DNA of 11,915 nucleotides from Nitratifractor sp. (GTDB lineage Bacteria; Campylobacterota; Campylobacteria; Campylobacterales; Sulfurovaceae): positions 1 through 11,915 of the forward strand of contig WFYP01000276.1 of the NCBI GenBank assembly GCA_015490055.1, written 5' to 3'. The position numbers and the translations under genes were made by a program. The notes beneath the pieces are model-generated. The model had not been told where the DNA came from. It made no database searches and saw nothing but the letters and a program-made list of their open reading frames with translations. This document shows, piece after piece, positions 1 to 6,494 of the stretch (position 1 is its first letter; each line of letters starts with the position of its first letter).

Positions 1-19
1 GGATTAACTAATAATGTCT

Positions 20-75
20 TGTACCTAATTGGTACATTAAAATAGTAACAAATAATTGTTAATTTTATATTAACA
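20..75. terminator. Cluster of small inverted repeats after xth
   Basis: Three short hairpins follow the xth stop codon: TGTACC/GGTACA (20-36), TAACAA/TTGTTA (46-61) and TGTTAA/TTAACA (58-75). The last two share bases and cannot form together. They may terminate the ppk2-xth transcript or one arriving from outside the window. The first 99 bases hold no gene that I can see. Confidence 0.3.
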
Positions 76-99
76 GATTTATATATACCAGAGTTATAC

Positions 100-870
100 T
101 CATAAATTATCCATAATTAAACTAATTGGTGCGTGGTCGCTGCCCTCTATTTTATCTAAAATATCGCTATCTACTAATTTATCTTTTAAATCTTGTGATA
201 TAAAAAAGTAATCTATTCTCCAGCCAACATTTCTACTTCTTGCGCGTGTTCGCATAGACCACCAGCTGTATCTGTTGGGCTCTTTATGAAATACTCTAAA
301 GGTGTCTATGTAGCCAAGCTCTTCTACTTTATCTAGCCACTCTCGCTCTATTGGTAAAAAGCCCGAAATATTTTCGTTATCTTTTGGTCTTGCTAAGTCT
401 ATCGGTTTGTGTGCTGTATTAACATCCCCACAAAAAATTATAGAGTAACCTTTTGCTCGCAAATTTTCGATATGTTCTAAAAATCTATCATAAAATTTCA
501 ATTTATATTCGAGTCTCTCTTCGTTTCGTTTTCCATTAGGAAAATAGACATTAAAAAAGGCTATTTTACCAAAATGTAGTTCGTTTATGCGACCCTCTTT
601 TAAAACATCTACTTCGTAACAATGGCTATAGTAATCGGGAGTAATATCGCTAAATACTGCAACACCCGATTGCCCCTTTTTAACTGAAGAGCTAACGAAT
701 AACTCTTCGTACTTTTTATTAAAGAGATTATCTGGAATCTCCTCTTTTGTTGCTTTTATCTCTTGTAGAGCTAAAATTTGAGGTTTAAAATCATCTACCC
801 ATTTTAGTGCCTCTTTTTTAGCTACTGCTCTAACTCCATTTACATTCCACGAAATAAATTTAATACTCAT
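100..870 (-). CDS. xth: Exodeoxyribonuclease III (AP endonuclease, ExoIII/APE1 family)
   Basis: A 256-residue protein of the exonuclease/endonuclease/phosphatase fold, cutting DNA at abasic sites and degrading 3' ends in base excision repair. Counting from the chosen start, the family motifs are visible in order: WNVNGVRA with Asn9, LQEIK with metal-binding Glu37, NVYFPNG with Tyr109, CGDVNTAH with Asp149 and Asn151, WRIDYFF with Asp220, and the terminal SDHAPI with the catalytic Asp245-His246 pair. All expected catalytic residues are present and the length is typical. The open frame extends 13 codons upstream, but that extension would overlap the end of ppk2 and lacks family character. The ATG at 870 has AAGGAT a few bases before it, so I take that start. 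The gene follows ppk2 with only 8 bases between the ppk2 stop codon and this ATG, so the two are almost certainly co-transcribed. Cytoplasmic. Confidence 0.95.
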   Translation of the reverse strand: MSIKFISWNVNGVRAVAKKEALKWVDDFKPQILALQEIKATKEEIPDNLFNKKYEELFVSSSVKKGQSGVAVFSDITPDYYSHCYEVDVLKEGRINELHFGKIAFFNVYFPNGKRNEERLEYKLKFYDRFLEHIENLRAKGYSIIFCGDVNTAHKPIDLARPKDNENISGFLPIEREWLDKVEELGYIDTFRVFHKEPNRYSWWSMRTRARSRNVGWRIDYFFISQDLKDKLVDSDILDKIEGSDHAPISLIMDNL

Positions 871-878
871 AACTATCC

Positions 879-1637
879 TTATGGTGCAATTAAGCCCTCT
901 TCGTAACATTTTGGCTTAAACTTGCAAACTACTTTACTATCCCAATTAAGTACCTCTTGTTTCTTATTTGGGTAATCTACCTGGTTTAAGAAGTGGGCAA
1001 TTATATTTATTCTAGCGGTTTTTTTGTCGTCGCTATGTACAATATGCCAAGGGGCAAAGCTAAATGATGTTGCTTTAAACATTTTGTCTCTATATTTGCT
1101 ATAGCTATCCCAAAGCTCTTGAGCTTTTGCATCTATTGGGCTTAGCTTCCACTGTTTTAGTGGGTCGTTTTTTCTAGCTTCTAAGCGTTTTGCTTGCTCC
1201 TCTTTTGTAATATCTAAATAGTATTTTATAAATATCATACCATCATCTACTAACATATCTTCAAAACTGCCAACTTGTGTCATAAATTGTTCGTACTGCT
1301 CTTGCGTACAAAAGCCCATAACAGGCTCTACACCAGCTCTATTGTACCAGCTACGGTTAAAAAAGACAATTTCACCACCACTTGGTAAATGTGGCACATA
1401 TCTTTGAAAATACCACGATTTTCTATCTTTATCGCTAGGCTTTCCTAAAGCTACAGTACGAGCCTCTCTAGGACTTAAGTGTTCGCGAAATCGTTTAATA
1501 GTACCATCTTTACCTGCACTATCTCGCCCCTCTAGAACTACACAAACTTTTAAATCACTCTCAATTACATATTTTTGAAACTTAACCAACTCTACTTGCA
1601 ACTCATAAAGTCGTTTTTTGTACTCTTTTTTCTTCAT
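879..1637 (-). CDS. ppk2: Polyphosphate kinase 2 (polyphosphate:nucleotide phosphotransferase)
   Basis: A 252-residue PPK2-family enzyme. These transfer phosphate between inorganic polyphosphate and nucleoside di- or triphosphates (mostly making ATP or GTP from polyP). The P-loop-like motif LEGRDSAGKDGTIKRF is at about residues 35-50, followed by the HLSPRE segment, the YVPHLPSGGEIVFFNRSWYNR stretch that carries the Walker B/lid region, and the YYLDITKEEQAKRLEAR segment. Length and motifs fit a single-domain (class I type) PPK2. Two ATGs lie close together, at 1643 and 1637. The SD run AAAGG directly abuts the first and is about 5 bases from the second, so I choose 1637, giving MKKKEYKKR. It is the first gene of a two-gene operon with xth and is divergent from the lipoprotein gene at 1690. 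Substrate preference (ADP, GDP or a monophosphate) cannot be read with certainty. Confidence 0.93.
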   Translation of the reverse strand: MKKKEYKKRLYELQVELVKFQKYVIESDLKVCVVLEGRDSAGKDGTIKRFREHLSPREARTVALGKPSDKDRKSWYFQRYVPHLPSGGEIVFFNRSWYNRAGVEPVMGFCTQEQYEQFMTQVGSFEDMLVDDGMIFIKYYLDITKEEQAKRLEARKNDPLKQWKLSPIDAKAQELWDSYSKYRDKMFKATSFSFAPWHIVHSDDKKTARINIIAHFLNQVDYPNKKQEVLNWDSKVVCKFKPKCYEEGLIAP

Positions 1638-1657
1638 ATTCATCCTTTTATGATAAT

Positions 1658-1686
1658 ATTCTACTTTAATTTATATAAAAAGGCAA
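1658..1686 (-). promoter_or_regulatory. Predicted sigma70 promoter of ppk2-xth
   Basis: On the minus strand, TTGCCT (1681-1686) is followed after exactly 17 bases by TAGAAT (1658-1663), with 4/6 and 5/6 matches to the -35 and -10 consensus. Transcription would start near 1651, giving a leader of only about 13 bases before the ATG at 1637. The -35 box overlaps the SD/start region of the divergent lipoprotein gene. For that plus-strand gene the best -10 candidates are TATGAT or GATAAT around 1649-1657, behind a T-rich stretch, without a clear -35. Prediction by eye only. Confidence 0.5.
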
Positions 1687-1689
1687 TTT

Positions 1690-3414
1690 ATGAGAAAAAT
1701 AGTATTTGCAACAGTAGCAACTGTGGCAATTATCACCACAGGATGTAAAACTAAAAATAGTGAACATCAAGAGTTAAAAGAGGCTAAAGTTATTAGCAAA
1801 AGTAACAACTTTGAAAAACTTTTAGCGTATGTACCTAAAGATACATCTTATCTATTTGGGAATAAAAAAGCAATTCCAGATGAGTTTAGAGTAAGAGAAG
1901 CTAATAGCATAGAGGTTTTATTAAACTCTTTAGAAAAAACTCATCCAAATAGCAAAAACAAATTATTAAAAGAGATTTTAAATAGCTACAAAAATAGTAA
2001 CTTCGAAGAGTTCGGTCTAGCAAAAAATAGAAGTAATATTATTTATGGATTAAATAATTACCCAGTTATAAGAACAGAAATTACTAGCCCCAATAAGTTT
2101 ATAAACTCTTTAAATAAAATAGCAAAAGAGGCAAATGCCACAATAAAATGGAAAGATTGCTCAGGTTATAAATGTATAGATAATAATTTAGATAGTAAAA
2201 CAGGAGTAACACTTGTTGTTAAGAAAAAAACTATTGCTATGTCTCTATATCCACTAGATAAAAAGGAAAGTTATTTAAAACACTTAACAGGCAAAGCAGA
2301 TAGTAAAAATAGTTACAGTATTAAGAGTTTCGATAAGTTACTAAGCGAGAATAACTTTAAAGGTTATAGCGATGGATTCATTAAACTCAAACCACTAGTA
2401 AACTTTTTACTAAACAAGGCTAAATCTTCGGCACATAATAAAGAGGAATTAGAAAAGTGTGTTATACCTATGGCAAACGACTTTACAAATGCTGTAGATA
2501 GTATTATTGTAGGCTATAAAGCCGTTAGTACAGAAGATTTAGAATCTGAAATGATTATTCATACTAATAAAAATGTTGCTAAAATTCTTAAATCTATTGT
2601 CAGTAAAAATGAGTTAAACAAAGTAACTAAAGACCCTGTACTAGCTCTTGGATTAAGATATGATGCAAAGAATTTATCAAATGCTATTATGAGTTTGACA
2701 AATTACACTGTTAGCGAAGCAAAAAAGTATCAATGTAACTCTATTCATCAAAGAGAGTTATTAAAAAATGCTTCTACTACATCTTTAATGTTATCTATGT
2801 TTGGTAGTCAAGTATCAGAATTATACTTTGGAGTAGATAAAATTAAAATGGATGAAAAAACTAACAATCCAAAACTTGTAGGAGCATTAATAGAGATTGT
2901 ATCTGCAAATCCAACTGCATTAATTGGTATGCTTAAAGCAAAAGTACCTGAGTTAGCAAATATAAATTTACCAAAAGATGGTAAAGAAGTTGATTTATTA
3001 AATACTCTACCTAAATCATCTCTTAAATTTATAACTTCTCTTAGTGCGTCGTTAAAAGATAATACAATAGCTATAAATGTAAGCAATGCTAAAACAAAAG
3101 AGTTTAAAGATGATAAACAGACACTTCTATGGCTAGATGTAAATAACAATAAGTTTATTAATTTTATGAAAGAGAGTGTAAAATATAATACAGAAAAAAG
3201 AAAAGCCACTTTAGATAAGCTAAAGAGTATGGGTATCTTAAATGAAAAAGATTACCAACAAAGATTAAAATATTTACAAAAGCAAGAAGAGACCAGTGCT
3301 ATAGGAATGAATGCAATATTAAGTGCTTACCCAAAAGGGTTTGAAAGTAGTTTAAAAATTTATATGGATGATAGAGGTATTGTTTTTAGTACAAAGCAAA
3401 ATAAAATTAAGTAG
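1690..3414 (+). CDS. Predicted lipoprotein of unknown function
   Basis: 574 residues. The N-terminus MRKIVFATVATVAIITTGC is a short lipoprotein signal peptide with the modified cysteine at residue 19. Thr at -3 is unusual for a lipobox but the rest fits. Lys at +2 does not argue for retention in the inner membrane, so an outer-membrane location facing the periplasm is plausible. After a 20-residue polar linker comes FEKLLAYVPKDTSYLFGN (about 41-58). This resembles, from memory, the opening of large uncharacterised gammaproteobacterial lipoproteins that begin with an 'LLAYVPADTPYVF' segment; I cannot confirm homology. The remainder is mixed alpha/beta, rich in Lys and Asn, with a CSGYKC pair and a charged helical stretch near residues 495-530. 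No enzyme motif is recognised. The ATG has AAAAGG six bases upstream. It is a single gene, divergent from ppk2, and followed by a palindrome at 3457. Confidence 0.85.
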   Translation: MRKIVFATVATVAIITTGCKTKNSEHQELKEAKVISKSNNFEKLLAYVPKDTSYLFGNKKAIPDEFRVREANSIEVLLNSLEKTHPNSKNKLLKEILNSYKNSNFEEFGLAKNRSNIIYGLNNYPVIRTEITSPNKFINSLNKIAKEANATIKWKDCSGYKCIDNNLDSKTGVTLVVKKKTIAMSLYPLDKKESYLKHLTGKADSKNSYSIKSFDKLLSENNFKGYSDGFIKLKPLVNFLLNKAKSSAHNKEELEKCVIPMANDFTNAVDSIIVGYKAVSTEDLESEMIIHTNKNVAKILKSIVSKNELNKVTKDPVLALGLRYDAKNLSNAIMSLTNYTVSEAKKYQCNSIHQRELLKNASTTSLMLSMFGSQVSELYFGVDKIKMDEKTNNPKLVGALIEIVSANPTALIGMLKAKVPELANINLPKDGKEVDLLNTLPKSSLKFITSLSASLKDNTIAINVSNAKTKEFKDDKQTLLWLDVNNNKFINFMKESVKYNTEKRKATLDKLKSMGILNEKDYQQRLKYLQKQEETSAIGMNAILSAYPKGFESSLKIYMDDRGIVFSTKQNKIK

Positions 3415-3456
3415 TCAAAGTGCCTTAAAGTCAAACTTAACTAGCAATTTGCTACA

Positions 3457-3481
3457 ATAAGCTCATAAATTATGAGCTTAT
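3457..3481. terminator. 25-bp perfect palindrome after the lipoprotein gene, possible terminator
   Basis: Two perfect 12-base arms (ATAAGCTCATAA and its complement) flank a single central A. As RNA this would fold with the inner A/T pairs open, leaving a stem capped by an AT-rich loop. It lies 43 bases past the lipoprotein stop codon. No U-tract follows, so it is not a classic intrinsic terminator. It may act as an mRNA 3' end stabiliser, a bidirectional stop, or a protein-binding site. A smaller 6-bp inverted repeat (TAGCAA/TTGCTA) sits just upstream at about 3442-3454. Confidence 0.45.
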
Positions 3482-3591
3482 CAATAGAATTGTTGTGATA
3501 TATTTGTTAAGGGCACCTCCATTGCCATTAAGTTAAGAGTTTTAATTCCATAAAATGCTTAAAGCACAAAGCCAAAAGCTTGCCACATGTC

Positions 3592-3611
3592 ATTCCCGTG
3601 AAAACGGGAAT
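3592..3611. repeat. REP/dRS3-like hairpin, left copy
   Basis: ATTCCCGT, a GAAA loop, and ACGGGAAT make a perfect 8-bp stem with a GNRA tetraloop. The outline ATTCCC-N8-GGGAAT has the same form as the neisserial dRS3 repeat and as a GTCATTCCCG...CGGGAATCCA repeat common in proteobacterial intergenic regions. It lies within the left arm of the 270-bp palindrome. Confidence 0.75.
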
Positions 3612-3669
3612 CCACAGTTTAAACTGCCGAAAAAGTGTTTTTTCAGCTTCTAGGCAATTAAAATCGTGG

Positions 3670-3689
3670 ACTCCCACTTCCGTGGGAGT
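3670..3689. repeat. REP/dRS3-like hairpin, right inverted copy
   Basis: ACTCCCAC, a TTCC loop (GGAA on the other strand), and GTGGGAGT make a perfect 8-bp stem. It is the inverted partner of the hairpin at 3592-3611. Three stem positions differ from that copy and each is matched by a complementary change on the other side, so pairing is preserved. Two inverted REP hairpins in one element is the arrangement called a REPIN. Confidence 0.75.
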
Positions 3690-3791
3690 GACGAAGTGGC
3701 TAGCTTTCGGCTTTGAGCTTAAAGCCAAGAAATGGATATGGAATCCTTAACTTAATGGCATTGGAGATGCCCTTAATACTCAAGGAAATAA

Positions 3792-4727
3792 ATGACCATT
3801 ACTAATACCTTCAAAACAGAACCGATAGCAACAACTATAACAGTTATTGTCTCGCTTCTAATTATTATTAAATATAGTATTTTGGTTCTTATACTCCTTA
3901 CAGCCTTCTATCTTATATTTAAAAGAGTAATGCTAGATATAGAAATTCTCTTTCATCCCAAACATCCATACCATAAATTTATCAAATTCATTAGGGGCTG
4001 CTTTGTTTTAGAAAATAGTATTTGGTTAGATAACAATTTAGACAGTGAATTTTCTGCTCTTACTAACTTTTGTAAAGCCAAAAAACATAAAATTACACTA
4101 TTCTCTGAGCAGCTAGAGGTCTTCTCAAAAGCATATAAAGATGACTCTTCACTTAAAGTATTTAACCGAATTGCCGAAATGCAAAAAGCTAAAGTCTTAA
4201 GACTACTACCTGCTGTAAAAGCCCCAGCTTCCAAGCCTAACCCATTTTGTGAATATATTACAGATGAAAAAGATAAAAAAGCTACTAATATTGGAATAAT
4301 TTACGAAGCACCTTTACCACCTAAACCTAAAAACCCAAAAAAAGAGTTTATTAAGGCACTTACTTACTATAGCAAAACTTGTCAAATGTTAAGTTATGTA
4401 TCTAAAGACTCTGAAATAAAAGTAATGATTACAGAACATAACGAAAAAAGCTCTGCTAATAAAATAAATATATACCCATATAAACAGTTTATAGATAGCC
4501 TCGACTACATCGATAGATTTAAAATTAAATTTGTTGAAGCACATAAAAAGAAGAAAAAAGCAAAAGAGGTTAAAAGAAAAGATATTAAAAAACAATTTGA
4601 AAACTTTGGAGAAGCTGTTGGCTCCCTATCACAAGAAGAACTCGTTAAACAAAAACTAGAAGAGAGAACAGAAAAAATACTTGAAGAAAAAATAGAAGAA
4701 AACCTTGAAGAGAAAAGTGATAAATAG
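3792..4727 (+). CDS. Membrane-anchored protein of unknown function, possible PIN-like domain
   Basis: 311 residues. Residues 12-43 form one long or two short hydrophobic segments, interrupted by Lys27. The rest is soluble and strongly basic, with a Lys/Glu-rich, probably helical or coiled-coil tail from about 246 to 311. The central part (about 70-240) has a pattern that recalls a degenerate PIN nuclease domain: VLENSIWLDN (Glu74, Asp80), then LFSEQLEVFSKAYK, then RIAEMQKAKVLRL, then a helix and VMITEHN near 211-217. This is pattern reading, not a confident assignment. The ATG is preceded by AAGGA at 3782-3786 with 5-base spacing. The 270-bp palindromic element ends just upstream, so the gene's promoter lies inside or beyond it. 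The next gene, dctP, has its own promoter, so this looks monocistronic. Confidence 0.8.
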   Translation: MTITNTFKTEPIATTITVIVSLLIIIKYSILVLILLTAFYLIFKRVMLDIEILFHPKHPYHKFIKFIRGCFVLENSIWLDNNLDSEFSALTNFCKAKKHKITLFSEQLEVFSKAYKDDSSLKVFNRIAEMQKAKVLRLLPAVKAPASKPNPFCEYITDEKDKKATNIGIIYEAPLPPKPKNPKKEFIKALTYYSKTCQMLSYVSKDSEIKVMITEHNEKSSANKINIYPYKQFIDSLDYIDRFKIKFVEAHKKKKKAKEVKRKDIKKQFENFGEAVGSLSQEELVKQKLEERTEKILEEKIEENLEEKSDK

Positions 4728-4749
4728 TAACGATAAACTCTTATAACTC

Positions 4750-4778
4750 TTGATTTTTTTTCATAATTAAACTATACT
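4750..4778 (+). promoter_or_regulatory. Predicted sigma70 promoter of the TRAP operon
   Basis: TTGATT (4750-4755) and TATACT (4773-4778) are separated by 17 bases, with an oligo-T run in the spacer. Transcription would start near 4785, leaving a leader of about 26 bases. The SD AGGAGG at 4798-4803, 7 bases before the dctP ATG, is close to perfect and predicts strong translation, as expected for an abundant periplasmic binding protein. I see no clear operator beside it. Confidence 0.6.
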
Positions 4779-4810
4779 ATATTACATAAAATTATATAGG
4801 AGGATTAATT

Positions 4811-5809
4811 ATGTTAAAAAAGGTTCTATTTTCAGCTGTAGTAGCTGTATCGGTAAGTACAAGTGCGATGGCGGCAGATTATGTGTTAAAGTTTAGTCAT
4901 GTTGTAAGTGAAAACACACCAAAAGGTAAAGCTGCAAAGTTTTTTGAAAAGCGATTAGAAGAGCTTAGTAAGGGTAAAATAGATGTGCAAGTTTACCCAA
5001 ACTCTCAACTCTATAAAGACAAAGCGGTACTTAAGGCTATTAGACTCAACTCTGTTCAAATGGCGTGTCCGTCGTTTTCTAAATTTACTAAGACAGTTCC
5101 ACAGTTAGCACTGTTTGACTTACCTTTCTTGTTTAGAGATATGAATCATGTTCACAAAGTAGAAGATGGTGCAGTTGGACAGAAGTTAAAAGATATGGTT
5201 GCAGCAAAAGGTTTTGTTGTTTTAAACTATTGGGATAATGCATTTAAACAATTAACTTCGAACAAAAAAGCTCTACTAATGCCAGAAGATGCAAAGGGGC
5301 AAAAGTTTAGAATTATGAGTTCTAAAGTGTTAGAGGCACAATTTAAAGCAGTTGGTGCAAACCCACAAGTTATGCCGTTTTCAGAGGTTTACTCAGCACT
5401 TCAGCAAGGTGTAATTGATGGCGAGGAGAATACAAACTCTAACATTTACACTAAAAAGTTTTACGAAGTTCAAAAATATATGACTCTAAGCAACCACGGA
5501 TATTTAGGATATCTTGTAGTTATGAGCAAAAAGTTCTACGATTCATTGCCAAAAGATTTACAAGCTGATGTTAAACAAGCAATGAAAGAGGCAACTGAAA
5601 AAGAGCGTCAATATGCTAAAGAGTTAGATAAGTCACAATTAGCTAAGATAGAAGAGTATGCTAAAAAAAGTGGCAAGCTTAAAATTTATACACTAAACGA
5701 TAAACAAAAAGCAGCTTGGAAAAAAGCAATGAGTTCTATCTACCCAGAGTTTTACGATAATAACAAAATAGGTAAAGATTTAATCGAAGCAGCAATAAAT
5801 ACTAAATAG
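4811..5809 (+). CDS. dctP: TRAP transporter solute-binding protein, DctP family
   Basis: 332 residues, the usual length. The N-terminus is a Sec signal peptide (MLKKVLFSAVVAV...) with predicted cleavage after SAMA, residue 21, so it works in the periplasm. The mature protein opens with YVLKFSHVVSENTPKGKAA, typical of DctP. FRIMSS carries Arg167, which aligns with the arginine that in this family salt-bridges the substrate carboxylate. It is followed by PFSEVYSALQQGVIDGEEN (about 189-207), the signature of TRAP binding proteins. The ligand is therefore probably an organic acid. The DctP subfamily favours C4-dicarboxylates such as succinate, fumarate or malate, but the exact substrate cannot be read from sequence. 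It is the first gene of the operon with the permease genes at 5916 and 6491. The 106-base gap after it holds a stem-loop that may let this gene be expressed above the permeases. Confidence 0.95.
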   Translation: MLKKVLFSAVVAVSVSTSAMAADYVLKFSHVVSENTPKGKAAKFFEKRLEELSKGKIDVQVYPNSQLYKDKAVLKAIRLNSVQMACPSFSKFTKTVPQLALFDLPFLFRDMNHVHKVEDGAVGQKLKDMVAAKGFVVLNYWDNAFKQLTSNKKALLMPEDAKGQKFRIMSSKVLEAQFKAVGANPQVMPFSEVYSALQQGVIDGEENTNSNIYTKKFYEVQKYMTLSNHGYLGYLVVMSKKFYDSLPKDLQADVKQAMKEATEKERQYAKELDKSQLAKIEEYAKKSGKLKIYTLNDKQKAAWKKAMSSIYPEFYDNNKIGKDLIEAAINTK

Positions 5810-5840
5810 TATATTGGTTGATTGTTGTTTAATTGATTAT

Positions 5841-5869
5841 GTAGGGTGCGACCTATGTGTCGCACCGTT
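5841..5869. repeat. Stem-loop repeat (copy A) between dctP and dctQ
   Basis: GGTGCGAC (5845-5852), the 6-base loop CTATGT, and GTCGCACC (5859-5866) make a perfect 8-bp GC-rich stem in an otherwise AT-rich gap. The 29-base unit begins GTAGGG. It matches copy B at 7803-7831 (opposite orientation) at 22 of 29 positions without gaps. Lying between a binding-protein gene and its permease genes, it probably stabilises the dctP mRNA 3' end or partly terminates transcription. No U-tract follows directly. Confidence 0.7.
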
Positions 5870-5915
5870 AGCTTTAATAGCATTAAATAACTCTTCTCAA
5901 AAAAAAGGATAATTT

Positions 5916-6494
5916 ATGAAATATCTTCTATCTTTAATTGTTAATATATCGAAAATAATAGCCGCATTTGGAATAGCAGCAGGTGTTACTTTAGCTTTTG
6001 TAAATGTTGTAGCAAGATATGCTTTCGAAAGCTCAATTAGCTGGGCAGGCGAGCTTACAATTTATCTTTTTTTATGGAGTACCTTTTTTGGAGCAGCATA
6101 CTGCTTTAAAAAAGATGCTCACATCGCGGTAGATGTCTTTTTAGTAAAAACACCACCAAAAGTGCAAAAGTTATTAACGCTAATTGCTTTAATAGTTTCG
6201 GCAATTTATGTCGCTGCAATAGCATATTTTGGCTATCAATATGTACTTTTATACATCGATTTAGGCGAAGTGTCTGTAGATTTAAATATTCCTCTTTGGA
6301 TTCCATATCTAGTTGTGCCAATATCATTTGCATTTAGTGCAGTAATTATTATTTACAAAATTATAGAGGTACTTAAAACTCCAGCCGACAAGCTAAAATT
6401 AAAAGGCGAAGCAGATATGGTATTAGAAGATTTTAGTACAAATTCCGAAGATTTACTAAAAGAGGTGCATAAAAAGACAGGAGGTATGCTATGA
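5916..6494 (+). CDS. dctQ: TRAP transporter small permease subunit, DctQ family
   Basis: 192 residues with four predicted membrane helices at about 7-31, 44-63, 84-106 and 128-151, as expected for the Q subunit, plus a charged C-terminal tail of about 40 residues. The family pattern is clear: NVVARYAFESSISWAGELTI followed by YLFLWSTFFGAAYCFKKDAH and IAVDV. It forms the inner-membrane complex with the large M subunit, which carries the transport path. The ATG is preceded by AAGGA with 6-base spacing. Its stop codon overlaps the dctM start in an ATGA, so the two are translationally coupled. The tail is longer than needed for the core domain, and its last codons carry the dctM SD. Confidence 0.93.
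   Translation: MKYLLSLIVNISKIIAAFGIAAGVTLAFVNVVARYAFESSISWAGELTIYLFLWSTFFGAAYCFKKDAHIAVDVFLVKTPPKVQKLLTLIALIVSAIYVAAIAYFGYQYVLLYIDLGEVSVDLNIPLWIPYLVVPISFAFSAVIIIYKIIEVLKTPADKLKLKGEADMVLEDFSTNSEDLLKEVHKKTGGML

Larger units (their letters stand above)
3507..3776. repeat. 270-bp palindromic MITE/REPIN-like element
   Basis: The element is bounded by 31-base terminal inverted repeats at 3507-3537 and 3746-3776, which match at 29 of 31 positions and begin TTAAGGGCA. The inverted symmetry does not stop there. Most of the left half (for example GCTTAAAGCACAAAGCC, then AAAGCTTGCCAC, then GTCATTCCCG, then GGGAATCCAC) recurs in reverse complement in the right half, down to a centre near 3641. The whole element could fold into a hairpin with arms of about 130 bases. 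No transposase gene is inside. The only open frame (3528-3728, minus) is a translation of the repeat. Non-autonomous mobile element is the best reading. TTAA at both ends could be a duplicated target or simply part of the terminal repeat. The right end is 5 bases before the SD of the gene at 3792. Confidence 0.75.

Noticed and set aside
871..909. 13-codon N-terminal extension of exonuclease III
   Set aside because: It overlaps the ppk2 3' end; the ATG at 870 has a good SD and matches the family's normal start.
2808..3209. Minus-strand frame of 133 codons within the lipoprotein gene
   Set aside because: Antisense shadow of a well-supported gene; low-complexity composition and no sensible start signal.
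3528..3728. Minus-strand open frame of 66 codons inside the intergenic region
   Set aside because: It is a translation of the palindromic repeat. Peptides such as WIPVFTGMT and FVTPTEVGVH are the familiar spurious products of ATTCCCG-type repeats, and there is no SD or family similarity.
3507..3776. Insertion sequence with its own transposase
   Set aside because: The 270 bp contains no transposase-like frame; it can only be a non-autonomous element.
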